This document shows, one piece after another, positions 44,701 through 52,837 of a stretch of 64,000 bases of DNA. The position numbers and the translations under genes are program-made. Origin of the DNA: Saprospiraceae bacterium (lineage in GTDB: Bacteria > Bacteroidota > Bacteroidia > Chitinophagales > Saprospiraceae); the NCBI GenBank assembly GCA_016714985.1, contig JADKBS010000026.1, positions 1 to 64,000 of the forward strand, written 5' to 3'. The notes under the pieces are model-generated. The model searched no databases. It worked only from the letters and a program-made list of their open reading frames with translations, and was not told the origin of the DNA. Within the stretch, counting starts at the first letter, position 1; every line of letters starts with the position of its first letter.

Positions 44701-46365
44701 GATGAGGCTTTCGTCCCAGTTCAGGGAAAACTGGAAAGAAGCAATGTTTGCAAATCCCCCGACCTGAATGCGGAGGCAAAATTCAGCGTCACATGGCACA
44801 GTCGCATCCGGTAGGATGAATGTTACTTCCGGTACGGTATCAGGACAATATTGGTCACAAAAACCCCCTGCCAGCCCCATCTCAATATTTTCAAATGGAA
44901 TCGAAAGTACCGAGGCATCCCACCCGTTGCTCGCTATAAAATCGAATGGCGTGATGGAGGGGCTGTAATCCGCAATCGGCGGTGAGTAGGGTTCATAGCA
45001 ATCGCAATTGTTCAACTTGCCTGCATTATCGGTTTTTGTGGCAAAAATACGGATATTGTTGTTGCCATTTGGCGTAGCAAAACCTGCCATCCACAGGCCG
45101 CCATCGAGTGCAATATCCAGTGCCAAGGGGTTGGCAATCGGGTAGCCCGTGTTTCCATAATCCATGCTGATGTTGCTTGCCCATTGGAAGTTGCCATTTG
45201 CACTGCATTTCAACAGGTATGGGGTTTGCAAGTTCCCCGAAAATGCAAGGCTGGCAGCCGCCACAAACAGTTCTCCGGCATTGTTGGCCTGTAGGTCAAA
45301 AAAGCGGTGGCCATCCGAAAAATTCAGGGGGTCGTTTCCAGTCCAATACCGTTTTGCCCAGTTCACGGCAACCCCATTTCCATTAATGTTGGGCAGCGAT
45401 GCACTCAACAAGAATCCCTCCGTATTGTCGCTTCCATTGTTTAGCCTACTTTCCCCAGTAATTACAATTTGATTACCGCTGACAACGATGCCATGCGGGA
45501 TGGGCCGCTCCATGGCAGTGCTGGGGTCGAGGTTAATTTGAAAGAACCAGGGAAAAGCACTTGTCAGGTTGGGCCGTAAAAAATACAAGCCAATCAGGTC
45601 TTGGTTGCCTACCTCGTACCTACCAGTTACGACAAACTGAAGCTCCGTACCATTATTGTACTGGGTAAATGCGGTCGGGTAAAATGGCTCTAGGATGCCC
45701 CCAGTCGCCTCAAACACTTTGTAGAGTCGCTGTGCGGTATTGGTACCGTTTAATGCAAATTCCTGAAAGTACATCTGGTCTATCCCAAATCGAATATGAG
45801 AAACTAATACAAGAATACGCCCGTTGTCTGCCCGTTGGAGCAAGTCGGCGCTGATTTGCGTATCGGGTTCCTGGGTGTTATATTTTGTCCATTGAATAGT
45901 GCCGGCGTGGTTTAGCCGGGCAACGACGGATGCGGTCGAGGTGGCAGCAGGTGACAATACCGTGCCTGCAATGGCATATCCGGCGGAGGTGCCGTCGGTA
46001 TTGAATATTTCAATAATTTGCCACGCAGATTTTTCGAGCACGTCAGAATAGTTCAAGCAAAGGAACTCGCCTGCTCCATCGTAAAACCTTAGTCGCTTTG
46101 GAGTGGCAATCAAGTTTCCCGCTGCATCGAGCCTTAAAAAATAAGCTTTAAACAAGTTTCCGTCAATCCTGACCCCAATCGTCACATACTCGCCATTGCT
46201 GGCGGCAAGCCCATCGGTCAGGGAGTAATTCCTGAGGTCAGTGGTGTCGTTGGGAAGGATGGTACTGTAGGTTTTGGTGGTGACCGAATCGCAAGCATTT
46301 TGCGAAAAGCCAAACTGCCAGCAATAAGCCAGCGCAACTAGGAGGGAAAAAATTCTGGGTTTCAT
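38734..46365 (-). CDS. Gene E: giant T9SS type A protein with propellers, cohesin-like and Cys-rich repeats
   Basis: This intact gene encodes about 2543 residues from ATG 46365 (MKPRIFSLLVALAYCWQFGF, signal peptide); a start 20 codons upstream is less likely. Order: propeller-like region (30-480), cohesin-like domain (about 510-655; FQFSLNWDESLIALNGSS), second propeller (680-1090), several DUF11/cohesin-like units, three Cys-rich repeats (about 1505-1650, 1735-1865 and 2045-2175), a CBM4-like galactose-binding domain (1880-2040; NLIDNGDFSLGN) and a type A sorting domain (IFPNPTSGSFSL, LWGRTVQQSK, EKLIKQ). Surface adhesin or scaffold is likely; no enzyme motif is seen. Confidence 0.8.
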   Translation of the reverse strand: MKPRIFSLLVALAYCWQFGFSQNACDSVTTKTYSTILPNDTTDLRNYSLTDGLAASNGEYVTIGVRIDGNLFKAYFLRLDAAGNLIATPKRLRFYDGAGEFLCLNYSDVLEKSAWQIIEIFNTDGTSAGYAIAGTVLSPAATSTASVVARLNHAGTIQWTKYNTQEPDTQISADLLQRADNGRILVLVSHIRFGIDQMYFQEFALNGTNTAQRLYKVFEATGGILEPFYPTAFTQYNNGTELQFVVTGRYEVGNQDLIGLYFLRPNLTSAFPWFFQINLDPSTAMERPIPHGIVVSGNQIVITGESRLNNGSDNTEGFLLSASLPNINGNGVAVNWAKRYWTGNDPLNFSDGHRFFDLQANNAGELFVAAASLAFSGNLQTPYLLKCSANGNFQWASNISMDYGNTGYPIANPLALDIALDGGLWMAGFATPNGNNNIRIFATKTDNAGKLNNCDCYEPYSPPIADYSPSITPFDFIASNGWDASVLSIPFENIEMGLAGGFCDQYCPDTVPEVTFILPDATVPCDAEFCLRIQVGGFANIASFQFSLNWDESLIALNGSSTSGYPGVLPAYGYFDHTATNVLTYYYPYLPSGTAPVTLPDGTEIIEICFKVLADGPLTVPIVFSNNPTTIETIDGNGQTLITNTESSLITIMDCGVSERNCGEAVMTCYSGDRTGNQPLGAVLAIWDIRDRSNISPINGDLSSSFPHTSSPNWIAQNMGEIFGVTTDPDRNIFVSATTIYPVNYFGANILNTGGEVYQIDGTTGNVSLLVRLPNTGQGLGDVCHGVAPDGTNLLFVTNWEDGFIYRINLDTYNGNPNDASNFIAFDPFGMDDGVSGYAPIGQLTWGVAYFPAENRVYFGRWMQNGGNVGAPNNCTTCGTSGVFSAGLGTNEIWSVQLTADGNFASGSIGPVYLLPQLYNISSNLISNPVSDIAFSHDGRMLLTERSMCCPNETGAHRASVRELTGGFNSWGDSGKTFFIGPELGSASSGSNSAGGIDYGYDNFDLSNPDSIPPCDSMVWATCDMGQYQTYGMAGISSTGNSSVDLNTYFMNASGTGTGLDKRMIGDVEIFKCGCPPNSSTVDCDSLSVIVEPEVGNDCCYLVDIQNLDGLQLSKLQLDLITPGLIFNTSQINVASGFAYAASNSDQTLCITNPSGIPFGFSNDVLRFCYSGVDAPNETPQILKFTWWQELNGVQMPTNCMTFDTTYCQIPSSTDPCLEVIPISVECNPDNAYEYFLTFKVSNLSSLPSFNAYTVNLDGLPPGMFFSPCTSSIPLNNISLPIPGAPLAPGAMSGNICVKIISQAPIFSLRQICANAKLIGIGSCCATEEEFCFNLESCCDPCGNITVASTAIQVDSAKCCYSLDIETSCPYPFFNKVSDTTLIFNCEPEVDYRCLEMSEIDFKCVPDSSKYRLTFTVTNFSAIPFTATNLDLIQLAPSDLLFFPSATINLPTPLANGESQTVSICLLDTDGLPGSGNLLFIPKLRFNDEDTCCYEGVPIELALPSCNSTTCACLGFGQLSFQANSGWTLPVQCNSPVPYQLECPGPSGVFEFGGNLLCSQDSCAERVEWEILNTIEFPLSSGFVFTNPDGTFNLPNIPRSLFPNPGVFHLSLRGHCGEDSCACVIYFIVPDCPTDSCCQNYQQFVQNIQNAVNVSVNNGECKATVNIGPLENCDAVQSIDWGDGNIQAGPFASGSMPMHTYSTSGAYNIVVFAYEYRPNGTICYEYFLNLPINLQCQDSCTCQGFNDLVFSVNGGWELPVACTSPLTYQLPCPDTSGTYQFHGNLLCSDTCGGSVGWAIMGVGGTVLSGTVATTGPLNHFDLPGIPYTAFPVPGNYQLVLTGNCGGSLCECVIRFTVQDCGPTCPACPNGTVQGTNLIDNGDFSLGNIWFTSDYTYVPTLGLTANSYSVRNSTTLVNGAWSCIDHTTFLPLGQFLICDGASNSSNACYRNVLTVVPGKNYVFCAFANNLLTIGQDFTDPNVEVWVNGTLLDNAVLTEAPNNWVMLTANWTATSASATIEIRSGVTNSTGNDFAVDDLSFRECAPSCTCGNFIKVFIKNKKTGLSQLLTCNGQAVGVPCPPSDRPHVVTGKLNCLDNACAARNITWSLMAPNGGTALSGSALGPYFSIPIPSTAVTQNGIYMLKIQGICGTDTCECKYNLAFEGCGPDCDCEDLKSAVGAGIFLSNVDACKKAIHSTATLTECDKVDWTIWRNTQLTPIATGSTTGNAPFVLNFPGSEKYRICMRVTRTEPDGTICKEEKCWGVKVHCSGLPSLSCEEPILSNPGFNAAATPGVLGQEGKSLGWTNNGGQPEVVTDESCADPVAMRIRGNYLINDLVGHEAVVVPAGKSLRYELCIKQESQEIPGGVLVGRISSEAQAGASCEGECEEMFRIAFCCIDVDSFAVFSGGYTPSFVTGDNLEFTLHVENDFLEDDLESRSVVLLDNICIEAEDNTVNKASEPLLGNNFSIFPNPTSGSFSLRASDHQVLGGELHIVDLWGRTVQQSKLEPGKLEHGFSIATLPAGVYFIKVSENSLPIWVEKLIKQ

Positions 46366-46428
46366 CGAAGAGTCTTTAGTTGAAAAAATGTAGTTAAATT
46401 GAGTTGCCTCAAAGGCCAACTCCAATCT

Positions 46429-46764
46429 TTATTCCCAAGGAATAACGATGTTGCCTCCCATTTTATCAGGTTTCATTCCTGTCGGGAAAATCTTGGTGCG
46501 CTTGACAAATCCCGTATTGTATTCCTAGAAAAACTTGCCTATTGCTTTCCCTATTGATGGGGATAGAATCACAGATGAGCCTGAATAGCTCAATGCGCTT
46601 ATATTCAAGTTTTTAGTACAACTTTTAGTAAAAATAGGCTTATCACTATCACCCTGCATGGCCATTATAAATTCGCTTTCATCCACTCTATATTCGGTAG
46701 CGTTCACCCTATATTCGGTAAATGCCACGCTGTACCAAACAGTTGAAGGCGTGTTGAGGAGCAT
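46429..46764 (-). pseudogene. Possible decayed ORF
   Basis: One frame reads a low-complexity N-part (SVAFTEYRVNATEYRVDE), then NISALSYSGSSVILSPSIGK, a TAG at 46525, and continues in frame as YNTGFVKRTKIFPTGMKPDK to a stop at 46429. The two parts look like one small protein with a nonsense codon. It may equally be chance. Family not recognised. Confidence 0.25.
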
Positions 46765-46878
46765 TCAAAAAAATATTGGTTGCTGCTTCTCCAAGTCGGC
46801 ATTGCCCTCCCACCATTTTTTCATTTTGCAAATTCAAATCTCCACACTATCTTTTCGCCAAGAAAAACCTGAACCCCC

Positions 46879-47306
46879 TTGAAAGCACCCCTTTACATCC
46901 ATATTTGGATACTGTTGCTGCCATTAACTGTAGCTGCACAATCCCCCATCCCGTCTTCCGGCAGTACACCACCGATGACGGCTTGCCCAGCTCCGAAACC
47001 TACTCCCTACTGCAAGACAACGACGGCTACATTTGGGCAGCCACCGACAATGGCGTCAGCCGCTTCGATGGCTACGAGTTCCGCAACTTCAGCGTGAAGG
47101 ACGGGCTGGCGGAAAGTACCATCTTCCAACTGCGGCTCGATACCAAGGGGCGGGTATGGATTCAGGCAATGAGCGGCAACCTTTATATTGCCGAAGGCGT
47201 GGTCATCAAACCGTGGGATGGCAACCACCTGATTGAGCCTTACCAAAAAGGGGCGTTTTTAGGAGAAGGGTTCATGGTGGCGGCGGCGAGTGCGGCCAAA
47301 GCGTGA
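46879..47306 (+). pseudogene. Truncated two-component-regulator-propeller sensor (N-terminal remnant)
   Basis: ATG 46879 opens a signal peptide (MKAPLYIHIWILLLPLTVAA). One base is missing near 46950, and in the next frame the sequence becomes FRQYTTDDGLPSSETYSLLQ, DNDGYIWAATDNGVSRFDGY and RLDTKGRVWIQ, two typical Reg_prop repeats. It stops after about 130 residues, while intact sensors have fourteen repeats plus kinase or HTH modules. It is a dead fragment of a sensor. Confidence 0.6.
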
Positions 47307-47560
47307 AATCGTAGCATGAGCTATCGGTGAGGTTGGTGATAGTTTGCTGGATTTCTTGTGCAAAGATGGGGGAAAAGCAGAATTGCGCTATTAAAAATGG
47401 TAAAAATGATAGAATGTGTGTAATCGGTAGCGGTTAGGGTTTTGCTACGGGTTGCGTGTATGTAGCAGTAACAGATTTGAAGTGCTTTCCAGTCCACACC
47501 ATAGGTGCCGTTTAATTTCACTTCAACCGCAATTGCCACATACACGATTTTGGTTACCGT
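47307..47560. other. Gene-free stretch
   Basis: No convincing gene, hairpin or repeat is visible between the sensor remnant and the end of the minus-strand protease gene. A short minus-strand frame here lacks any family pattern. Confidence 0.4.
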
Positions 47561-50500
47561 TTAACTTTTTGTCCTAAACTCTATTCCACAAGATCCGGAA
47601 ATTTTCTTGTCAGAGTATTGAATGATATTCAGCTCAAAATCTTCTTCAAACATCCTTTGTTTTCCAATACCTACTACCATTGATGTAAGCCCAGTGTAGG
47701 GTATTTCAAAAGAAACTTTCTTTTCTTCAACAATCCAAAGCACCTTTGCCTTTTTATAACTGCCCACCTTTGCCCCAGGTATTTCTTGTCCTATTGAAAG
47801 TAATATTTCATTCATCTTGTTATCTGGGAAGAAGATAAAATAGGGTGTTTTGATATTTCTGGGCTTTGTGAAAATGTCAATTTTCAATGTCTTAATCTTC
47901 CTCCTAAAGGTATTGCCAAGTACGGTCATCATGGCATTATCGCCTCCAGCATCTGGATAAATTATGGAGATGTTTTTCTGTGCCAAGTTGTTGTTGTCCC
48001 ACACATGATTGCCTGTTGGGGTAAAACCATCCTGTGGGGATACTTCAACCAACAAACAAGGATGCCAAGTAACCGCAATTCCTCTCACTACTACCGTTTG
48101 AGGTGGAATCAAGTGTGATTGCCATTCTAAGGTCACTATTCCATCTGTACCAGCTGCTACTGCGTTCACCAGTTGTTCACCTATTAGGTAGGTACCAGGG
48201 GTTAGCGGGTTGGGAATCGTACCGTTTGGTCTTACTGTTGGAATAAAATCATTCGGATAAATAAACTCGGCACCAGGGAAATGAACCAAATAAGCCCGGA
48301 GGTAGAAGGGGTACGAGGCAACCGATCCCCGGTTGCGGTAACGAACATTCAACCAGTTGTCCTGCCCTGCAATAGGCGGCTGATGTACAGTATTTGCATC
48401 GGTTGCATAATTGACTGGGACTACTCCATCGTTGCTGTTTCTTACCCAAATATCAACGCCCCTCCAATGCGGCGAGGATGAAGTATTGGCACCTGTATCC
48501 GCCATATTGTCCCTTACATAAATATCACGGTCCGAAGGATAAAGTCGTGCTGCATTTACTGCGGTTGCTGCATTTACCCGGCCATAACCATAATATTGGC
48601 TGAAAAAGGGACCGGTATAGCCCGGATCGGTTGAAATTCTGTTGGATTCATCTCGCCATCGACCGATTGCATTGTTGTTGTTGGGGTCAATTTCATCGGC
48701 AGTTTCTCTTAGGATTTCCCGCACCTCCATCCAGGTGAGCCGATTGTTTACAGACAACATCAAAGCGGTAATGCCAGCAATAACTGGTGTCGCATAAGAA
48801 GTTCCGCCAAAACTGCTGTTATAATCTCGGTTGCCATAAATTACAACAGTACCATTGGCTTTATTGGCGAACAAGGCTGGTGTGAAGGAAATGGTATTTC
48901 CAACAATATTGGAAATCCTTTTGGCTTCTGAAGCAGAAATATTGACGGTTGGGTTACCGATCATTATGGCCTGCCCAATCGCCATGCCAGCAGTGGAGGC
49001 AACGGTTATGGACGTGGCCCCACCCGCTGCTGCTGCGCTGAGAGTGGTTTGCCTTTCCCTGTTGCGTGGAACTATACCATCGTCATCGCTTACGCCATTC
49101 AGTACTGTGGCCGTCCAGGCTCCATAATTTTGTGAAGGATTGTGCTGTGGTGACCCACCGACATAAGCATCGTGGCTCGGTGCGCAAAAATCAAGCATAG
49201 TACCTGAACCGCTATAAGCCGAAATGACTTCAGTGGTACCATCATTGGCAAGGCTTGAAGCTCCGCAGGCAAAGGTTTTGGGATATGCTGCCCATGGCCT
49301 TTCCAAATGGAAATTAATGTTTGAGGCATAATTACCTACCGAAAAAGTAAGGATGACTCCCTTTCCATTGCGTCCATAGGTAGTCAGAAAATCAAAAGCA
49401 TCTCTCATTACACCCGCTATGGGTGCAGTAAAGCCGGCACCAAAACTGCTTGTAATGATATCAGCGCCCCTTGCTAATATAGCAGGAAAACCCATTCGAG
49501 TACTGTTGGGGTTAAAGCCTCCAATCCATACATACATATCGGCATAATCTGCTTCAGTACCGCCTCTACGGACAGCAATTAGCCGACAATTACCTGCAAT
49601 GCCAACGGTGCCGTCGGGTACTCCACCTGCCACCGATGACACATCAGTATATCCTACTGAAGCACTTGCACAGTTGGTACCATGACTGCCTCCTAAACTA
49701 TTGTTGTTCGCCACCATGTTGTTGAAGTTGAAAGCGGCTACTACTTTGGGCTGCCCATTGGATACATTCCGGTTGAACTGCGGGTGATCGGTATTGACAC
49801 CACTATCCACCACCGCTAAGTACACATCTGGATTGCCAAAACGCTGTGCAACGCCGAGGTGGTCATTTACCTCCTGCCAGGCATCGGGCGTATTGATCAG
49901 CGGATGGTCCCACTGTTCGGGAAACAGATAATTGTTGGGGGAAATGGCATCGTCTTCAAAGGTGTGAAACAGGTTGGGTTCGGCGTATTCCACCAAGTCC
50001 AATTGCACAAGTTGGTCACAAATATAGAGCGGGAGATACAGGCCTGCCTTATTAACCCTGAAATGCCATGCGTTACCTGCAAAAGGTATAGTGCGCAAAA
50101 TGGTTAACCCCAGTTTTTTTGCAATGGATCTTACTTGTTTTTCCTCAATGCTTCCCCTGAACCTTACAATGATTTCATCGGTAAGAATGCTTGCGTTTTT
50201 TTCATCCTGTTTCAACAATGGCCCCGCTGCAAGAATATCGTTTAGTTTCCTAATGTTTCCAAGTATGCTCTCCATTTTCTTTTCTGAAGTACCAAACGGA
50301 AATGAAAAAATAAACAATCCGTTTTTCTGGTAGTTTTCTGGGCTTTGAACCGTGAAAATTTTGTACTTCTCAGCTAACAATTTAAGCATCTCCTGCTCTT
50401 TACCTTCTTCCTGAACTTGCATTGTGATACCCAAGAACTCTCTGTTGGGTTCAAACGGGACCTTAACTGTTCCCCTATAATAAAAAGGCAGACCCTCTAT

Positions 50501-50752
50501 CCCTAAAATGCACACTTCTTCCGCACCGGATTGCCCGACCAGTAGGCTTCTTCTCTGCGTTTCCATTCCGTTAGCCGAAACGGTGACATCATAACGGTCG
50601 GGTTTGAAATCGGTAGTAGTGTACGCTCCTTCATACTCATCATATTTCAGCAACATACTGCTTTGTTTCACTGTCAGCTTTACCGCAGCATCATAGATTG
50701 GTTTGTTGGCAAAGTCTAAAACAGAAATCCTGATGATGTTTTGATTTCTCAT
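47561..50752 (-). CDS. Subtilisin-like serine protease (S8) with inserted module
   Basis: This encodes 1063 residues. A carboxypeptidase-regulatory-like N-domain (1-90) is followed by a prodomain-like region (190-235, DEIIVRFRGSIEEKQVRSIA) and the catalytic domain: Asp316 (AVVDSGVNTDH), His357 (SHGTNCASA), oxyanion Asn474 (SVGNYAS) and Ser652 (GTSYATPVIAG). A 75-residue insert (about 565-640; TTLSAAAAGGATSITVASTA, GMAIGQAIMIG) splits the segment between Asn474 and Ser652. A CARDB-like C-part follows. No signal peptide and no T9SS sorting domain are seen, which is odd for this family. Transcribed alone. Confidence 0.85.
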   Translation of the reverse strand: MRNQNIIRISVLDFANKPIYDAAVKLTVKQSSMLLKYDEYEGAYTTTDFKPDRYDVTVSANGMETQRRSLLVGQSGAEEVCILGIEGLPFYYRGTVKVPFEPNREFLGITMQVQEEGKEQEMLKLLAEKYKIFTVQSPENYQKNGLFIFSFPFGTSEKKMESILGNIRKLNDILAAGPLLKQDEKNASILTDEIIVRFRGSIEEKQVRSIAKKLGLTILRTIPFAGNAWHFRVNKAGLYLPLYICDQLVQLDLVEYAEPNLFHTFEDDAISPNNYLFPEQWDHPLINTPDAWQEVNDHLGVAQRFGNPDVYLAVVDSGVNTDHPQFNRNVSNGQPKVVAAFNFNNMVANNNSLGGSHGTNCASASVGYTDVSSVAGGVPDGTVGIAGNCRLIAVRRGGTEADYADMYVWIGGFNPNSTRMGFPAILARGADIITSSFGAGFTAPIAGVMRDAFDFLTTYGRNGKGVILTFSVGNYASNINFHLERPWAAYPKTFACGASSLANDGTTEVISAYSGSGTMLDFCAPSHDAYVGGSPQHNPSQNYGAWTATVLNGVSDDDGIVPRNRERQTTLSAAAAGGATSITVASTAGMAIGQAIMIGNPTVNISASEAKRISNIVGNTISFTPALFANKANGTVVIYGNRDYNSSFGGTSYATPVIAGITALMLSVNNRLTWMEVREILRETADEIDPNNNNAIGRWRDESNRISTDPGYTGPFFSQYYGYGRVNAATAVNAARLYPSDRDIYVRDNMADTGANTSSSPHWRGVDIWVRNSNDGVVPVNYATDANTVHQPPIAGQDNWLNVRYRNRGSVASYPFYLRAYLVHFPGAEFIYPNDFIPTVRPNGTIPNPLTPGTYLIGEQLVNAVAAGTDGIVTLEWQSHLIPPQTVVVRGIAVTWHPCLLVEVSPQDGFTPTGNHVWDNNNLAQKNISIIYPDAGGDNAMMTVLGNTFRRKIKTLKIDIFTKPRNIKTPYFIFFPDNKMNEILLSIGQEIPGAKVGSYKKAKVLWIVEEKKVSFEIPYTGLTSMVVGIGKQRMFEEDFELNIIQYSDKKISGSCGIEFRTKS

Positions 50753-50992
50753 GATTTTCTTTTAAATGGTTAATTTTCATTTGGAATCCAAATACTTGAT
50801 ATACGCAACCCATAAAATGATACTGCTGAAAATAAAAGTGTCAGTAGTGTTCAGATTTCATTGAGGTGCGGAAATCTCTTCCAAAGCCTATAATGAAAGC
50901 AGCAATGTCATTCAATCATACAACCTAAGCAAATTTTATAATGAAATTCAACTAAAAATTACATAAAATAGTACCTATTTCCCATTATCGGC
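50753..50992. other. AT-rich region upstream of the S8 protease
   Basis: 240 bp without a gene. It should carry the protease promoter on the minus strand; a TAGGCTTTGG sequence resembles the -7 consensus with one extra base, but I cannot place it firmly. Confidence 0.35.
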
Positions 50993-51529
50993 TTATAAAA
51001 AACCCAAACAGTCCATCAAATACCCAATCAATTTTAGTGGCAGCAGTGCCCGCTCGTAGGCGCTGTTGAGCGCAGCGACGGAAACACCGTTGGCCAGGGG
51101 CCTGCCCTTGGGTTCTATGGGGACGAAGTGCGGGCAGTTGGTGAAGATGTCGGTGGGCTTGGGGTAGTCGAAACCGTAGTCGGTGTATTGGACGGTGCGG
51201 CGGTAGGGGATGGCCTGCACGTGGGGCATGTGGCGGAGGGCACCACGGGTTTTTTCGATGAAGTAATAAACTGGCCTGAGTTTGCGGATGAGCCGGATGG
51301 TGGCGGCGAGGATGCGGAGCGCCTGCCTGGCTTTGGGCGTGGCGGGGACGTAGTAGTACCTGCGGTAGCCGATGCTCATTTTGTCCCAGTGGTTGGCGAG
51401 GTTGAGGACGCTGTACACGGTGCAGGGGATGGAGGCCCATACTACGTCCACACGATCGGGGAGGGCGGTGCGGCGGAGGTTGCAGATGTCGGTGAGGATG
51501 TCGGGCTGGAAACGTGGCTCTATGTCCAC
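50993..51529 (-). CDS. Phage-type DNA cytosine methyltransferase, N-terminally truncated
   Basis: This encodes 178 residues from GTG 51529. Motif IV is visible as WASIPCTVYSVLNLANHW with the catalytic-type PC. The motif VI position reads FIEKTRGALRHM, where C5-methyltransferases have ENP. RRTVQYTDYGFDYPKPTDIF then TNC is a typical phage-type motif VIII region. Upstream of GTG the same frame still codes for motif I (FSGSGHIAAAA, then GFETLTVDIEPRF), but a TGA at 51593-51595 and no ATG precede it. The gene is therefore probably cut at its start and may be inactive. IS-like debris borders it. Confidence 0.65.
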   Translation of the reverse strand: MDIEPRFQPDILTDICNLRRTALPDRVDVVWASIPCTVYSVLNLANHWDKMSIGYRRYYYVPATPKARQALRILAATIRLIRKLRPVYYFIEKTRGALRHMPHVQAIPYRRTVQYTDYGFDYPKPTDIFTNCPHFVPIEPKGRPLANGVSVAALNSAYERALLPLKLIGYLMDCLGFL

Positions 51530-51599
51530 GGTGAGGGTTTCAAACCCACTGCTCGATGCGGCGGCGGCGATGTGGCCGGAGCCAGAGAAGATTCAAGTC

Positions 51600-52042
51600 T
51601 CACCCATCTTTGGCACCAACTGATTTCAGGACACGGTAGCCCGAGTATTTTTAATGGGTCGCCTTCCTTTAGCAAGTCATTTTTGGCTTTGGCCTATGAG
51701 CAACCACTTTTAGTGGCCAACCATTTTCAGGACAAGACACGGTAATTTTATTCTTGTTCAACATAATCCAAATTATGCCAAATTTTGAATCGCCCTGAAA
51801 TAGGTTGACACGCCACTTGCAAGCACCTGACAGTCCACGAGTTAATCGAGAGCGGGGAAAGGGACGGGACGGGCTTTTCAAGAGCCGGGCAGCGTCCATG
51901 CTGCACCTCGGCATGGCCGACCAACGGGAACTGTGCCGGGAATTCAAAATCAACCGTAACTTGCTGCGGCACTGGCTGCGCTGGGACTATCGGCAACGGG
52001 TGCTCAAGTGGACAAAACCACGGGCGCTTAAAGTTTTACAGG
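51600..52042. mobile_element. Probable insertion-sequence debris
   Basis: TTTCAGGACACGGTA (51624-51638) recurs as TTTTCAGGACAAGACACGGTA-like sequence at 51724-51744, with AACCACTTTTAGTGGCCAA between, a layout seen at IS ends. A small plus-strand frame downstream has a transposase-like HTH. No full transposase is present. The assignment to a family is not possible. Confidence 0.4.
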
Positions 52043-52071
52043 TTAGTGAATATCTTCAATCAGGTTTTTAG
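51805..52071 (+). pseudogene. Transposase-like HTH fragment
   Basis: Up to 88 residues; the informative part is MADQRELCREFKINRNLLRH then WLRWDYRQRVLKWT, resembling the helix-turn-helix of small transposase subunits (OrfA type). It has no catalytic part and overlaps the end of the minus-strand TPR gene by 29 bp. Likely a remnant. Confidence 0.35.
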
Positions 52072-52825
52072 CCTTTTGACCGAATACAACATCTGTAGTC
52101 AATTGTTCCAGCAATAATTTCGCAGTTTTTTCATCATTCAACGCTAAGTTAGCTAAGGCGAGATACCACCTGGAAGTGGTTCCAATATCGCCGTCAATGG
52201 ATGACGGCCCAGAAAGAACATGAACTGCATTTTGCGGTTGACCGTTAAGCAAGTGGCTGATACCTAAGTACATGCGGACGTGGTTATCTGAAGGGTTTGA
52301 TTTAAGGTGATTTTCCAAGTTTGGTATTGCTTCAGCATACTGCCCCTTGTCATAGGCTCGCATACCTATTGCAAGCTGGGAGTTTTCGGCGGGGGAGTGA
52401 GCAATTAGGTCTTCAAAAGGTTCAAGATAGGATTTGGCGAGAGCAACGAAGGCCCCCTCGCGGCTTGATGTGGTTGCATAGGTTCGCCAAAGCAAGGCAA
52501 TGGCAATAATAAGTGCAACTCCGGCAAGGAAAATGTATTTCCAGGTTCCTTTCCAAAACGTGAAAGGAGGGCTAAGTTCTGGAGGCAGGTTCTCTAAATC
52601 TGGCTGCAGCTCAAGCCCTTGGAAGCTTTCGACCATTTGTTTGCGAACACGCAGAATGTCCTTGTTGCAAAGCATAAAGCGCAATTCAGCTTGAGCATTG
52701 AGCTCATCCTTCAATACAGGATTGGTATCCAACTCTTGTTGGAACTGCTTTAGCTCTGTGACTTTCATGTCTTTCTTCAAGTATCGTGCGATACGGACAT
52801 CTATACTATCATCAAAGTGGTTCAT
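52043..52825 (-). CDS. Anti-sigma-like membrane protein with TPRs (second pair)
   Basis: This encodes 260 residues. N-part VRIARYLKKDMKVTELKQFQ then ELDTNPVLKDEL matches the anti-sigma-like domain of the 32273-33046 product. A membrane segment follows (KYIFLAGVALIIAIALLW, about 91-110) and then TPRs (MRAYDKGQYAEAIPNLENHL, RWYLALANLALND). It lies 12 bp after the sigma gene. Same topology as the first pair: cytoplasmic sigma-binding part, periplasmic TPR sensor. Inferred partner of the 52838-53392 sigma factor. Confidence 0.8.
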   Translation of the reverse strand: MNHFDDSIDVRIARYLKKDMKVTELKQFQQELDTNPVLKDELNAQAELRFMLCNKDILRVRKQMVESFQGLELQPDLENLPPELSPPFTFWKGTWKYIFLAGVALIIAIALLWRTYATTSSREGAFVALAKSYLEPFEDLIAHSPAENSQLAIGMRAYDKGQYAEAIPNLENHLKSNPSDNHVRMYLGISHLLNGQPQNAVHVLSGPSSIDGDIGTTSRWYLALANLALNDEKTAKLLLEQLTTDVVFGQKAKNLIEDIH

Positions 52826-52837
52826 GCATGCTTAAGT

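Noticed and set aside
47321..47545. Minus-strand 74-codon ORF
   Set aside because: No family pattern, no signal, low-complexity content; treated as non-coding.
51128..51745. Plus-strand 205-codon ORF over the methyltransferase
   Set aside because: It is antisense to clear methyltransferase motifs; its Gly/Val-rich sequence is typical of an antisense shadow.
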